Shown: positions 7,975 to 17,215 of the stretch, one piece after another
Position numbering within the stretch: position 1 is the stretch's first letter
Layout of the letters: each line of letters starts with the position of its first letter
Source: Acidimicrobiales bacterium
GTDB lineage: Bacteria > Actinomycetota > Acidimicrobiia > Acidimicrobiales > VFJN01
Assembly (NCBI GenBank): GCA_035316325.1
Contig: DATHJB010000076.1
Location: forward strand, 1-35,979
Length of the DNA stretch: 35,979 nucleotides
Reading direction: 5' to 3'
Translations under genes and position numbers: made by a program
The notes under the pieces: model-generated
Told to the model about the DNA's origin: nothing
What the model saw: the letters and a program-made list of their open reading frames with translations, nothing else
The model's database searches: none

Positions 7975-9350
7975 CAGCCCTCCCCTCGCAGGTCGGCGAA
8001 CGCCTCCGGCAACAGGTCGACGACGTCGGAGGCGACCAGTCCCTCCCGGGGACCGTGGTGGGCGGCGCGCCCGTGGAGCCAGGCCCCGGCGGCCGCGGCG
8101 TCGAAGGGGTCGACACCCCGGGCCAGCAGGGCCCCGATGCAGCCGGAGAGGACGTCGCCGGTCCCCGCCGTAGCGAGGCGGGCGTCGCCCTCGGTGACCA
8201 CGCGGGCCCGGCCGCCGGGGTGGGCGACGACCGTCGTCGGGCCCTTCAGCAGGACGACCGCGGCCACGCGAGACGCCAGCGACCGGGCCGCGGCGATGCG
8301 GTCGGCGCCCGGCGGCGAGCCGGCCAGGCGGGCGAACTCGCCGTCGTGGGGGGTCAGCACCGCCGGGACCGAGCGCCCCGACAGAACCTCGGCGGCCTCC
8401 TGGTCGAGGGCGGTGAGCCCATCGCCGTCGACCAGCACCGCGACCTCGGGTGACGAGGACACCAGGCGCCGCACTCGTGCGGCGGTGCCGTTGCCCTGCC
8501 CGAGCCCGGGGCCGACCACCAACGCACCCGCCCGGTCGAGCTGCCCGAGGACCACCTGGTCCCAGTCGTCGGCGTCGAGCCCCGGCACACCGACGGCCTC
8601 GGTGGGCCGCTGAGGATCGTCGAGCACGCCGGGCGTCGCCACCCGCACCATCCCGGCGCCGGAGCGCTGCGCGGCCCGGGCAGCGAGGTGGGCGGCACCG
8701 GTCATCCCCGGCGATCCGGCCACCAGCACCACGGCGGCCTGCCACTTGTGGGCGGTCGTGGCCCGCGGCGGCACCCAGCGCACGACGTCGTCACGTTCGA
8801 CCACGCCACAGCGGGCGTCCGACACGTCGAGCCCGATGTCGGCGACGACCACGTCGCCCGTGAGCTCGCTGCCCGGTGGGAACAGCAGCCCCGGCTTCAG
8901 AGCGGCGAACGTCACCGTCCGGGTCGCCTCGAAGGGCCGACCGCCGACGGCACCGGTCAGGCCGTCCACGCCGCTGGGGATGTCGACGGCCAGCACCGGT
9001 ACCTCGGCCCCCAGCCGGGGCATCGCCTCGTACGTGCCGTGGAAGCCCGTGCCGTAGGCGGCGTCGATCACGAGGTCCGGCGGCGGAGAGGACCAGGGAG
9101 GCTCCGAGCCGGCCGCCACGACCAGCACCCGCACGCCGCGCCGCGACAGCCGCGCCGCGGCGTCGCGCCCGTCGTTGCCGTTGTTGCCCTTGCCGGCGAC
9201 CACGAGCACCCGCCGCCCGTACGTGCCGCCCAGCAGCCGGAGGGCCTCCCGGGTCACTGCGGCGCCGGCCCGCCCGATCAGCACGTCGACCGGCTCCGGG
9301 GCGGCAGCGTCGACCGCGGCCATCTCCTCGGGCGTGACGACGGGCAACAT
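7974..9350 (-). CDS. nnr: bifunctional NAD(P)H-hydrate epimerase / ADP-dependent NAD(P)H-hydrate dehydratase
   Basis: This enzyme repairs hydrated NADH and NADPH. The N-terminal YjeF_N (NnrE) domain, about residues 1-200, epimerises R- to S-hydrates. The C-terminal ribokinase-like NnrD domain, about 210-458, dehydrates the S form using ADP. Visible signatures are VVAGKGNNGNDGRDAA (residues 51-66) for the epimerase, and TPHDGEFARL and ATAGTGDVLSGCIGALL (the GTGD anion hole at 396-399) for the dehydratase. It begins MLPVVTPEEMAAVD at 9350. Its place between acpS and alr is the standard actinobacterial order. Confidence 0.95.
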   Translation of the reverse strand: MLPVVTPEEMAAVDAAAPEPVDVLIGRAGAAVTREALRLLGGTYGRRVLVVAGKGNNGNDGRDAAARLSRRGVRVLVVAAGSEPPWSSPPPDLVIDAAYGTGFHGTYEAMPRLGAEVPVLAVDIPSGVDGLTGAVGGRPFEATRTVTFAALKPGLLFPPGSELTGDVVVADIGLDVSDARCGVVERDDVVRWVPPRATTAHKWQAAVVLVAGSPGMTGAAHLAARAAQRSGAGMVRVATPGVLDDPQRPTEAVGVPGLDADDWDQVVLGQLDRAGALVVGPGLGQGNGTAARVRRLVSSSPEVAVLVDGDGLTALDQEAAEVLSGRSVPAVLTPHDGEFARLAGSPPGADRIAAARSLASRVAAVVLLKGPTTVVAHPGGRARVVTEGDARLATAGTGDVLSGCIGALLARGVDPFDAAAAGAWLHGRAAHHGPREGLVASDVVDLLPEAFADLRGEG

Positions 9351-9363
9351 CCGGCTTGCGAAT

Positions 9364-9825
9364 CTACCCCTGAGGGTCAGGTCCCAGGGCGAGGGCGGTG
9401 GCCTGGGCCAGCGAGGACGTGTGGGTGAGGCTCAGGTGCCAGCCCGCCACGCCCTTCTCGGCGGCCAGGCGGGCGGCGGTGTCGACCAGCACGACCCGCG
9501 GCGCCCCCGTCTTCTCGTTGAACACCTGGATGTCGCGCACCGCGCACGACCCGAGCCCGCAGCCCATCGCCTTCAGCACGGCCTCCTTGGCGGCGAACCG
9601 GGCGGCGTAGCGCTCGGCCGGGTCGCTCCGGCGCTCGCAGTACTCCTGCTCGGCCTCGCTGAAGATCCGGCTGCGCATGCCGGGCGTCCGCTGCATGGCG
9701 GCCCGCAGGCGCTCGACGTCGCACAGGTCGACGCCCACCCCCAGCACCGGCCCCACCGTCGGCAGCGGCCCGGTCGACACCCGGGGATCGGGCCCCGGCT
9801 CGACCGGCGCCGGTGCCTCAGACAT
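9364..9825 (-). CDS. acpS: holo-[acyl-carrier-protein] synthase
   Basis: AcpS transfers 4'-phosphopantetheine from CoA to the serine of acyl carrier protein. The 153-residue protein carries the Mg-binding aspartate in LGVGVDLCDVERL (D33), RYAARFAAKEAVLKAMG with E81, and the late WHLSLTHTSSLAQA strand. About 27 Pro-rich residues precede the family core. The ATG at 9825 is the listed start, but a shorter protein beginning near VGPVLGVGVD would be closer to the usual ~125 residues. The start overlaps the upstream glmS-like gene by eight bases. Confidence 0.93.
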   Translation of the reverse strand: MSEAPAPVEPGPDPRVSTGPLPTVGPVLGVGVDLCDVERLRAAMQRTPGMRSRIFSEAEQEYCERRSDPAERYAARFAAKEAVLKAMGCGLGSCAVRDIQVFNEKTGAPRVVLVDTAARLAAEKGVAGWHLSLTHTSSLAQATALALGPDPQG

Positions 9826-12800
9826 GCCAGCGGTCGGCGAGCTGGTTGATCGGCTCGGTCATCAGGTCGACGACCGGGATCGTGGCCAGCACGTCGTCGC
9901 GGAACGTCGGCTCGGTCTCCTGCACCGCGTCGCGCAGCACCGCGTAGCGGTTGCGGTAGCCCTGCAGGACCCCTCGGGCCGTCGACGTGGGCAGCAGGTC
10001 GGCGAAGCGCACGTGCAGCAGCGTGAGGCCGACGGTCTGGCCGTCCTTCACCTCGGGTACCAGCACGATCGGCCGCCCGTCGCTGCGGCCCCGGGCGATC
10101 AGCACCTCGCGCTCGTTGGCCACCCGGTGCTTGGTGCCCCGCAGCCGCGGCGACCGCAGCGAGCGGCTGGTGAGGTCGCGGGCGATGCCGCCCCGGTCGA
10201 CCACGGTGATCGTGGCGGTGGCGTCGTCGGTGACGTTCTCGATGCGGTACCGGGTGAAGCCCCGCACCTCGGCGAACGCCGGGCTGACGTCGGCCAGCGT
10301 GCGGAGCACGGCGTAGGTGAGGCTGTCCCGCGGCGCACCGGCGGCCAGCAGCTCCTGCACCAGCGGCACCGTGAGCAGGGTCTCGTCGCTGCGGGAGATG
10401 CCCACCGTGACGGTCTTGGCCTGGTGCTTGATGGCGTCGATCGGGCGGGTGAGCTCCTCGATTGCGGCGCTCAGGGAGGCCGTCAGGTCGTCGACCAGCA
10501 CCGCCGGCGTGCCGACCTTGCCCTCGTCGATCTGGTACGCCTCCAGCGGGATGACCCCGGCGGCGTAGCGGAGCAGCACCGCCAGCCGCACGGCCGTCGA
10601 GGCCTCCAGCTGGCCGTTGTACGAACCGACGCGCAGCCCGTCGAAGTAGCCGCGGGCGACCGGGGCCAGCTCGGTCCGCAGCCGCCGCAGCAGCACGTCG
10701 CCGGACACGGTGGAGCCGTCGGCCGCCGCGTCCCGGGTGATGATCTCGATGGCGGCCCGACCCGACCGCAGCGGCAGCGCCAGGGCGTCGATGGCCAGCG
10801 CCGCCTCGTAGCCGAACAGGTGCCCGACCATCGCCGACAGCACGAACGCCAGGGCGGGGTGGGTCGGCGGCACCGCCAGCACGTGGAGCGCCGCGCCGAA
10901 GCGCGACTGGTCGTCGGTGGCGACGACGATCGGCGAGGCCTTGTGTGCCCGGTAGATCGCCACCTCCTTGGCCACGTCGTCGGCGGTGGAGCCCTCCAGC
11001 CCGGCGGCGCACACCAGGATCAGGGGCTCGGCCGACAGGTCGATGTGCTTCTTGTCCTCGGTGCCGTCGCTGGCGATCGACTTGTAGCAGAGCTCCGACA
11101 GCTTGATGCGCACCTCGGCGGCGGCGATCCGGTTGGGCCCGTTGCCGACGACGGCCCAGTAGCGCTTGCCGGGGGCGAGCTGGTGGGCGGCCTCGGCGAT
11201 GGTGGGACGCCGGGCGATGACCTCGGTCATGGCCGTGGGCAGCTCCCGCAACGCCGCGAGGAGGCCCTGCTCGACCACTCCGCCGACCTCGTCGGCCACC
11301 GCGGCGGCCAGCAGGAACCCGGCCGCGATCTGGCTGTAGAACGCCTTGGTCGACGCCACCGACATCTCGACGTCGCGCCCGTCGGACGTGTAGAGCACGC
11401 CGTCGGCCTTGTCGGTGAGGTCGCTCTGGCGCCGGTTGACGACGGCGACCACCTTCGCCCCCCGCGACCGCACCAGGTCGACCGTGCGGTTGGTGTCGGT
11501 GGTGGTGCCCGACTGGCTGATGGCGACGACCAGCGTGTCGTCCATCGAGGGCCGCAGCCCGAAGCCCGACAGCTCGGTCGCCAGCCGCGACTCGATCCGC
11601 AGCGGCGTGGAGCCGCAGAACAGGTCGAGCGCCGCCGCCAGGCCCTGCGCAGCGACCGCGGCGGTGCCCTGGCCGATGGTGATGATGCGCTTGACGGCCC
11701 CCGATCGCAGCGCCGCCCGCAGGTCGTCGGGCAGCACGTCCGACCCCAGCGCCACGGCCAGCTCGCCGTCGCGGTCCACCAGCTTGCCCCGCAGCGTCTT
11801 GCGGAAGCTGGCCGGCGCCTCGGTGATCTCCTTGAGCAGGAAGTGGGGGAAGTCGCCGCGGTCGATGTCGCGGGTGGTGATCTCGGCGGAGGTCAGATCG
11901 TCCTCGCCCACCGGCAGCACCGTGCCGTCGTAGGCGATGCGCTCGATGCCCTCCAGCGTGCCGGCCCGGGCCCCGTCGAGCACCACGATCTGCCCCCGGC
12001 TGGCCGTGGGGTTGTCGGGGTTGGCCGGGGTCTCGCCGTCGAGGCGCAGGTAGCGGCTGGTCAGCTCGACGACGCCGTAGGGTTCGCTGGCCACCACGTA
12101 GGCGCCGTCGGCCAGGCCGACGTAGAGGCCCTGCCCGCTGCCCCGGAGCCCGAACATGACCTTGTCGGGGTAGGCCGAGGCGCTGGCCGCCACGGCGGTC
12201 GAGCCCTGGAACGCCGCCACCGTGTTGCGGAAGGCGGTGGCCAGGTCGTCGCCCGCCGCCAGCCGGCGTGACACCAGCGTCGGGATGACCTTGGCGTCGG
12301 TGGTGATCTCGGGGGCGATGCAGAGCCCGTCGGCGGCCTTGAGGTCGGCGAAGTTGTCGACGTCGCCGTTGAGCGCCCCGATGACGTAGGGGCCGTCGGC
12401 GCGGTCGGTCTCGTAGCTGTCGAGCGGGTGGGTGTTGGCCTGGGAGATGATCCCGATCGACGCCCAGCGGGTGTGGCCCAGCACGGTGGCGACGGCCTCG
12501 TCGGAGCGCAGCGCCAGCCGCAGCAGCTCGTCGGCCCGGATGGCGGCCCGCATGGCCTTGGTGTTGTCGCCCAGCTCGCCGATCTCGGCGGCGGCCTTGT
12601 AGACGAACGCCAGGAGCCCGTCGGGGGTGCGGACGGTGCCGGTGCGGAACAGCGGGTCGGCCACCCGCTCGGCCAGCAGGCGGGCGACGCCCGGGCTGTC
12701 GAGATCGAGGCCGTGGCCCCGGACCAGCACATGCATGCCGGCGGAGTCGCGGCCCCGCACCTCGAGCCGGTCGATGGCGACGAGGGCCTGCTGGATCGAC

Positions 12801-13252
12801 GTGTAGCCCTCGACCGCAGCCCAGCCGGGCTCGCTGCCGGCCAGGTCGGCGACAGCGCGGGCGGTGTGCACCCGGTCCTGCGCCACCGCCCACACGGCGT
12901 CCTTCAGCCGCACGACCGCCGAGTTCGTGCGCTCGAGCTCGGCGGGGGCGAGCCCCTCGTCGCCGGCGTCGAGGCGGGCCTCGATGGCGGCCAGGGCTTC
13001 ACCGAGCTGGGCGCTGACGTCCTCGACCTCGAGCAGCAGCCGCCGGTCGTGGACCAGGGTGCCGACGCCGTCGGTGGACCGCAGCAGCCGGTCGGCGGCC
13101 TCGACCTCGGCGGCTGCCCGGTCGCAGGCGGCGGCCAGCGTCGACTCCTCCGCGAGGGCGTCGAGCGCGCCTCGCAGCGGCGACGTCACGGACTGAGGTT
13201 CGAGCTGCTGGCGACGACCGGGGCCGCGCACCACCGAGATGATCCCGCACAT
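9818..13252 (-). CDS. glmS: oversized GlmS-like glutamine amidotransferase / double-SIS sugar isomerase
   Basis: A 1144-residue relative of glucosamine-6-phosphate synthase, which makes glucosamine-6-P from fructose-6-P and glutamine and is normally ~610 residues. It starts MCGIISVV, giving the N-terminal cysteine nucleophile (C2) of class II glutaminases. A mostly helical insert of about 130 residues (12-155) precedes LEVRGRDSAGM (164-173). LGHTRWASIG (258-267), ANTHPLDSY and ALNGDVDN complete the glutaminase domain. The first SIS domain has IGQGTAAVAAQ (526-536), ISQSGTTTDT (578-587) and EMSVASTKAFYSQ (629-641). The second has GNGPNRIAAAE (703-713). HQAKTVTVG (943-951) matches the usual GlmS C-terminal tail, but 190 further residues follow. 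Its place between glmM and acpS fits glmS. Whether it makes glucosamine-6-P or a related sugar is not settled by sequence alone. Confidence 0.78.
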   Translation of the reverse strand: MCGIISVVRGPGRRQQLEPQSVTSPLRGALDALAEESTLAAACDRAAAEVEAADRLLRSTDGVGTLVHDRRLLLEVEDVSAQLGEALAAIEARLDAGDEGLAPAELERTNSAVVRLKDAVWAVAQDRVHTARAVADLAGSEPGWAAVEGYTSIQQALVAIDRLEVRGRDSAGMHVLVRGHGLDLDSPGVARLLAERVADPLFRTGTVRTPDGLLAFVYKAAAEIGELGDNTKAMRAAIRADELLRLALRSDEAVATVLGHTRWASIGIISQANTHPLDSYETDRADGPYVIGALNGDVDNFADLKAADGLCIAPEITTDAKVIPTLVSRRLAAGDDLATAFRNTVAAFQGSTAVAASASAYPDKVMFGLRGSGQGLYVGLADGAYVVASEPYGVVELTSRYLRLDGETPANPDNPTASRGQIVVLDGARAGTLEGIERIAYDGTVLPVGEDDLTSAEITTRDIDRGDFPHFLLKEITEAPASFRKTLRGKLVDRDGELAVALGSDVLPDDLRAALRSGAVKRIITIGQGTAAVAAQGLAAALDLFCGSTPLRIESRLATELSGFGLRPSMDDTLVVAISQSGTTTDTNRTVDLVRSRGAKVVAVVNRRQSDLTDKADGVLYTSDGRDVEMSVASTKAFYSQIAAGFLLAAAVADEVGGVVEQGLLAALRELPTAMTEVIARRPTIAEAAHQLAPGKRYWAVVGNGPNRIAAAEVRIKLSELCYKSIASDGTEDKKHIDLSAEPLILVCAAGLEGSTADDVAKEVAIYRAHKASPIVVATDDQSRFGAALHVLAVPPTHPALAFVLSAMVGHLFGYEAALAIDALALPLRSGRAAIEIITRDAAADGSTVSGDVLLRRLRTELAPVARGYFDGLRVGSYNGQLEASTAVRLAVLLRYAAGVIPLEAYQIDEGKVGTPAVLVDDLTASLSAAIEELTRPIDAIKHQAKTVTVGISRSDETLLTVPLVQELLAAGAPRDSLTYAVLRTLADVSPAFAEVRGFTRYRIENVTDDATATITVVDRGGIARDLTSRSLRSPRLRGTKHRVANEREVLIARGRSDGRPIVLVPEVKDGQTVGLTLLHVRFADLLPTSTARGVLQGYRNRYAVLRDAVQETEPTFRDDVLATIPVVDLMTEPINQLADRWHV

Positions 13253-13319
13253 GAGGTTCGAGTCTACGAACTCGACCGCCCGGGTGGCCCCCACCTGGCC
13301 CGTGGATGAACGCCGGGGC

Positions 13320-14363
13320 CTATTCGCTCGGCTGCTTGGCCAGGAGGAACGCCGTGCACGACGGGTCGAGGACCTTGCCGGCGAAGTGGGTGGGGCGGGT
13401 GATGAAGTCGGACTGGAGCGCGACCATGACGTAGCCGTCGGGCTGCTCGATCCACTCGACGCCGTCGAGCGTCAGGCCGTGGTCGGCGTAGCTGCCCTCC
13501 AGCCGGTAGCTGCCGCCGGGCACGCCGGGGTTCTCCGGCACCTCGTAGAACGCGAACGTGGCCTCGACGTTGCCGTCGCCGGGGTCGGCCACGGTGAGCG
13601 TGAGGCCGGTCAGGCCCTGCCCGCAGTCGTAGCCGCCCTCCCAGGTGCCGACGTACCAGGGCTCGGTGGAGGTCCGGTCGAGCGTGAAGGTGGTGCAGCC
13701 CTCGCCGTCGACGCTGCCGGCCAGCTGCTGGACCTCGCCGCTCCCGGTGACCTCGGCCTCGATGCCGGCCATCACGTAGCCCTCGGGCTCGTCGATCCAC
13801 TCGGTGCCCTCGAGCGACACCGCACCGTCGGCCGACGTGCCTTCCATGGCGAAGGCGCCGCTGGGCACGCCGGGGTTGCTGTCGACCTCGTAGAACTCGA
13901 TGATCGCGTCGAGGTCGCCGGCGGAGTCGACGACCGTGAGCGTCATCCCGGTCTCGCCCTGGCTGCAGACGTACGTCCCCTGCCAGGTGCCGGTGAGCGA
14001 CGCCGCAGCGCCGGTCGGCTCGTCCGGGGGCACCGTGTCGCCGGTGGTGGTCACCGGCTCCGTGACCGTGGTGCTGGGGCCGCCGCCGATCTCCTCGCCG
14101 TCGTCGTCGCCACCCGACATCGTCACCCACACGGCGACGCCGATCAGCGTGCCGACGACCGCACCGATGCCCACGGGCAGCACCCAGCTCCGCTTCGGGG
14201 GCGGCTCCGGCTCGCCGTAGTAGGGCGGCCCCGGCGGACCGGTCGGCGGACCGGGCGGCATGGGCGGACCCGGGGGGAACGGCGGCCCCGGAGGCATGGG
14301 TGGACCCGGAGGCATGGGCGGACCAGGCGGGCCCGGCGGCATCGGTGGCTGCATGGGCTGCAT
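13320..14363 (-). CDS. proline-rich single-pass membrane protein with duplicated extracellular domain
   Basis: I do not recognise a named family. The 347-residue protein has an N-terminal PPGPPM-type proline/glycine/methionine-rich region (residues 1-56), KR at 57-58, and one membrane helix at about 61-81. An acidic and Thr/Pro-rich linker follows to about 122, then two copies of a ~105-residue domain (about 124-228 and 238-341). The copies share GTWxGxYxC, FYEVxxNPGVPxG, EWIxxPxGYVM and a late Cys (C133/C223 and C247/C336), so each probably forms a beta-sandwich with one disulfide. Positive charges before the helix put the proline-rich part inside and the domains outside. It sits between glmM and glmS, which suggests an envelope role, but function is unknown. 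The start is the ATG at 14363. Confidence 0.8.
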   Translation of the reverse strand: MQPMQPPMPPGPPGPPMPPGPPMPPGPPFPPGPPMPPGPPTGPPGPPYYGEPEPPPKRSWVLPVGIGAVVGTLIGVAVWVTMSGGDDDGEEIGGGPSTTVTEPVTTTGDTVPPDEPTGAAASLTGTWQGTYVCSQGETGMTLTVVDSAGDLDAIIEFYEVDSNPGVPSGAFAMEGTSADGAVSLEGTEWIDEPEGYVMAGIEAEVTGSGEVQQLAGSVDGEGCTTFTLDRTSTEPWYVGTWEGGYDCGQGLTGLTLTVADPGDGNVEATFAFYEVPENPGVPGGSYRLEGSYADHGLTLDGVEWIEQPDGYVMVALQSDFITRPTHFAGKVLDPSCTAFLLAKQPSE

Positions 14364-14418
14364 CGCCCGTCCTCCCCAGTACGTGTCTGTCGTCAGCTGC
14401 TGGGCCGCACAGATTGCC

Positions 14419-15768
14419 TCAGCGTGAGGACAATGCCTCCGCGGCCGCCACCAAACGCGACGCGGCCGCGTCGGCGGCCGTCTCGGTCGGAGCCTCGACC
14501 ATCACCCGCACCAGCGGCTCGGTGCCGCTCGGCCGCACCAGTACCCGCCCGTTGCGGCCCAGCTCGGCCTCGACCTCGGCGATCTCGCCGGCCAGGCCGG
14601 CGACGATCTGGTCGGCGGCGCTGCCGTCGACCCGCACGTTGCGCAGCACCTGGGGCAGCCGGGTCATGGCCTCGTCGGCGAGCATGCCCAGCGGCCGGCC
14701 CGACCGGATCACGACGTCGAGCGCCTGGACCGCGGTGAGCAGCCCGTCGCCGGTGGTCGCCAGCTCGCGGAAGATCACGTGGCCGCTCTGCTCGCCGCCC
14801 AGCGAGAAGCCCCCGGCCTCCAAGGCCTCCAGCACGTAGCGGTCGCCCACCCGGGTGTCGACCACGTGGATGCCCCGGTCGGCCATCCCCTGACGGAAAC
14901 CCAGGTTGGTCATCACGGTGACGACCACCGTCGAGTCGGCCAGCCGGCCCCGGGACTCCAGGTCGATGGCGCAGATGGCGATGATGTGGTCGCCGTCGAC
15001 CAGCCGGCCGGTGCCGTCGACCAGCAGCACCCGGTCGGCGTCGCCGTCGAAGGCCACGCCGGCGTCGGCCCCGGTCCGGTGGACGGCCACCTGCAACGCC
15101 GCCGGGTGAGTGGAGCCGCACTCGTGGTTGATGTTGGTGCCGTCGGGCATGCAGTGCAGCAGCTCGACCTCAGCACCCAGCGCCCGGAACACCTCCGGGG
15201 CGACCACCGAGGCGGCGCCGTTGGCGCAGTCGAGCACCACCCGGAGGCCGTCGAGCCGCCGGCCCTCGATCGACGCTGCCACCGCCCCGCCGTAGCCCTG
15301 GTGCGGCGGCCGGCTCGTGACCGTGCCCACCGCGGCGCCGACGGGCGGTGGCGTGAGCGGATCGTGGCCGTTGCCGCGACTGGTGAGCCGGCGCAGCTCG
15401 GCCTCGAGGCGCTCCTCGGCCTCGTCGGCGAGCTTGCGACCTCCGGCCGAGAACAGCTTGATGCCGTTGTCGGGGAAGGGGTTGTGCGACGCGGAGACCA
15501 TCGCCGCCGGCGCCCCCTCGAGCGCCGACCACCAGGCCACCTCGGGGGTGGGGGCCACGCCGAGGCTGACCACGTCGGCCCCCTCGCTGGCCAGTCCGGC
15601 GGCGAAGGCGGCCTCCAGCAGCGAGCCGGAGCGACGGGTGTCGCGCCCCACGCCCCAACGGCCGCCGCCCAGCACCCGGGCGGCGCTGCGCCCGAGCGCG
15701 AGGACGAGCTCGGGCGTCAGCTCGACGTTGGCGACGCCACGTACACCGTCGGTCCCGAACTCCAGCAT
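14419..15768 (-). CDS. glmM: phosphoglucosamine mutase
   Basis: GlmM converts glucosamine-6-phosphate to glucosamine-1-phosphate on the path to UDP-GlcNAc. The 449-residue protein has the opening FGTDGVRGVAN, the active-site phosphoserine loop MVSASHNPFPDNGIK (S94), the metal-binding VAFDGDADRVLLVD, the sugar-binding GGEQSGHVIF and the C-terminal phosphate-binding RPSGTEPLVRVMVEA. The length is normal. It starts with ATG at 15768, 38 bases after rpsI. This rplM-rpsI-glmM-glmS order is common in high-GC Gram-positive bacteria. Confidence 0.97.
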   Translation of the reverse strand: MLEFGTDGVRGVANVELTPELVLALGRSAARVLGGGRWGVGRDTRRSGSLLEAAFAAGLASEGADVVSLGVAPTPEVAWWSALEGAPAAMVSASHNPFPDNGIKLFSAGGRKLADEAEERLEAELRRLTSRGNGHDPLTPPPVGAAVGTVTSRPPHQGYGGAVAASIEGRRLDGLRVVLDCANGAASVVAPEVFRALGAEVELLHCMPDGTNINHECGSTHPAALQVAVHRTGADAGVAFDGDADRVLLVDGTGRLVDGDHIIAICAIDLESRGRLADSTVVVTVMTNLGFRQGMADRGIHVVDTRVGDRYVLEALEAGGFSLGGEQSGHVIFRELATTGDGLLTAVQALDVVIRSGRPLGMLADEAMTRLPQVLRNVRVDGSAADQIVAGLAGEIAEVEAELGRNGRVLVRPSGTEPLVRVMVEAPTETAADAAASRLVAAAEALSSR

Positions 15769-15806
15769 GGCTCAGCAGCCGAAGCCGGAAGCCCCAGCCC
15801 GGGCCA

Positions 15807-16199
15807 TCAGCGCTTGGAGTACTGCGGCGCCTTGCGGGCTTTCTTGAGGCCGTACTTCTTCGACTCCTTCTCACGCTGGTCGCGGGAGAGGAAGCCGGCC
15901 TTCTTCAGCGTCGGCCGGGTCTCGCCGTCGAGCTCGACCAGAGCCCGGGCGATGCCGAGGCGCAGCGCACCGGCCTGGCCCGACACGCCGCCACCATGCA
16001 TCGTGGCGTCGATGTCGTAGACCTCGTCGGTGCTGGTGGCCCGCAGCGGCTCGCTGAGGATCATCTGGTGCGCCTTGGAGGGGAAGTAGACGGCGACGTC
16101 ACGCTGGTTGACGGTGATCTTGCCGGTGCCGGGACGGACCCGGACCCGGGCGACGGCGCCCTTGCGGCGGCCGGTTGATTGCACGAGGGGCTTCGACAT
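15807..16199 (-). CDS. rpsI: 30S ribosomal protein S9
   Basis: S9 is a small-subunit protein whose C-terminal tail reaches the P-site tRNA anticodon stem. The 130-residue protein shows [18 protein letters not shown] at the N terminus, [21 protein letters not shown], and the basic end [12 protein letters not shown] with the conserved terminal KR. It is 16 bases downstream of rplM, its usual partner. Confidence 0.98.
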   Translation of the reverse strand: MSKPLVQSTGRRKGAVARVRVRPGTGKITVNQRDVAVYFPSKAHQMILSEPLRATSTDEVYDIDATMHGGGVSGQAGALRLGIARALVELDGETRPTLKKAGFLSRDQREKESKKYGLKKARKAPQYSKR

Positions 16200-16215
16200 C
16201 AGTGTCAGGTCCTAC

Positions 16216-16668
16216 CTAGGCGGTGCGAGCGTGGGCATGAGCCACCTCGAGCGCCTGTGGCTGCTGGGCGGCGTGCGGATGGTGGGGGCCGGCGTAGACC
16301 TTGAGCTTGGTGAGCATCTGACGGCCCAGCCGGTTCTTGGGGAGCATCCCCTTGATGCTTTTCCGCACGGCCTCTTCGGGCTTGCGGGCCAGCAGCTGGG
16401 CGAAGGTCTCGGTCTTGAGGCCGCCCGGGTAGCCGGAGTGGCGGTAGACCGGCTTGCGCTCGGCCTTGCCGGAGGTGAGCACGATCTTGTCGGCGTTGAT
16501 CACGATGACGTGGTCGCCGGTGTCGAGGTGCGGTGCGAAGATCGGCTTGCGCTTCCCTCGCAGGATGCTGGCGACCTCGGTGGCGAGACGGCCCAGCACC
16601 AGGCCTTCGGCGTCGACGACGTACCAGGCACGCTCGATCTCGGAGATTTTCGGGCTATACGTGGGCAC
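16216..16668 (-). CDS. rplM: 50S ribosomal protein L13
   Basis: L13 is an early-assembly large-subunit protein. The 150-residue protein includes [20 protein letters not shown], the [19 protein letters not shown] region, [14 protein letters not shown] and [19 protein letters not shown]. The GTG at 16668 is favoured by the AGAGGA Shine-Dalgarno a few bases upstream and by the MPTYSPK start seen in relatives. The last ~10 residues are His/Ala-rich ([12 protein letters not shown]). Confidence 0.98.
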   Translation of the reverse strand: MPTYSPKISEIERAWYVVDAEGLVLGRLATEVASILRGKRKPIFAPHLDTGDHVIVINADKIVLTSGKAERKPVYRHSGYPGGLKTETFAQLLARKPEEAVRKSIKGMLPKNRLGRQMLTKLKVYAGPHHPHAAQQPQALEVAHAHARTA

Positions 16669-16748
16669 GCGACGTCCTCTGCGCTGTCTCTTCGGGGTTC
16701 CTACGGCAGCTCGGGCACGCCACGGCGCGCGCTGAGCAGCGCAAAAGA

Positions 16749-17153
16749 CTACCGGCTATCGGGCCCGTCCGCCAAGGCCGACCGGCGATGAAGTAGCCGC
16801 GACAGCTCGGATCGCAGTGCCCGACGCAGTTCGACGCCGACGAGGTGGGTCCCCGCAGCACCGTAGAGCCCCAGGAGCAGCGTCACGTACCACCAGACGG
16901 CGCCGGGGTGGGCGCCGGGGCCGGCGGCGACGAGCGTGGCCAGGCCGGGGACGACCAGGAGCCCCGCGGTGGCCAGGTGCCGGGACTGCGGAGGCGGTGC
17001 GAGCAGCCCGAAGGCACCGCCCGCCACCAACAGGGCGACCGTGTAGCCGCCCCCGGACACCTGCCAGTCGTCGGCGCCCCGCACCGCGCCGAACAGCACC
17101 CACAAGGCCATGCCCACGCCGAGACAGGCCACCGCTCTCACGCCCGCGGTCAC
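16749..17153 (-). CDS. small integral membrane protein of unknown function
   Basis: A 134-residue protein with about four hydrophobic segments (near 7-24, 38-52, 62-78 and 85-107). The N-terminal two form hairpin-like pairs separated by short polar loops, and a basic amphipathic C-terminal tail follows ([17 protein letters not shown], residues 108-124). No catalytic motif is seen. The start is GTG at 17153; GTG codons slightly downstream are possible. It lies between truA and rplM, both on the same strand, with 62- and 80-base gaps. I do not recognise the family. Confidence 0.6.
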   Translation of the reverse strand: MTAGVRAVACLGVGMALWVLFGAVRGADDWQVSGGGYTVALLVAGGAFGLLAPPPQSRHLATAGLLVVPGLATLVAAGPGAHPGAVWWYVTLLLGLYGAAGTHLVGVELRRALRSELSRLLHRRSALADGPDSR

Positions 17154-17215
17154 ACCCCTACGCTATGTCCCCACCCTCCGAAGTTGCGTCCGAAAACCCG
17201 CACATAGCGGCCGGA

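Noticed and set aside
6863..8116. N-terminal extension of the P1 peptidase frame up to 8116
   Set aside because: This part is the alr region read in another frame. The diagnostic MITDVPGVRVGHW start at 6862 fits the family.
9677..12271. Very long plus-strand frame of 864 codons
   Set aside because: High GC suppresses stop codons on the opposite strand. The sequence is low-complexity and overlaps well-supported glmS and acpS motifs.
9573..12893. 1106-codon frame antisense-free but out of frame with the GlmS-like gene
   Set aside because: It is the +1 shadow of the real gene in GC-rich DNA, full of Arg/Gly/Ala, with no motif.
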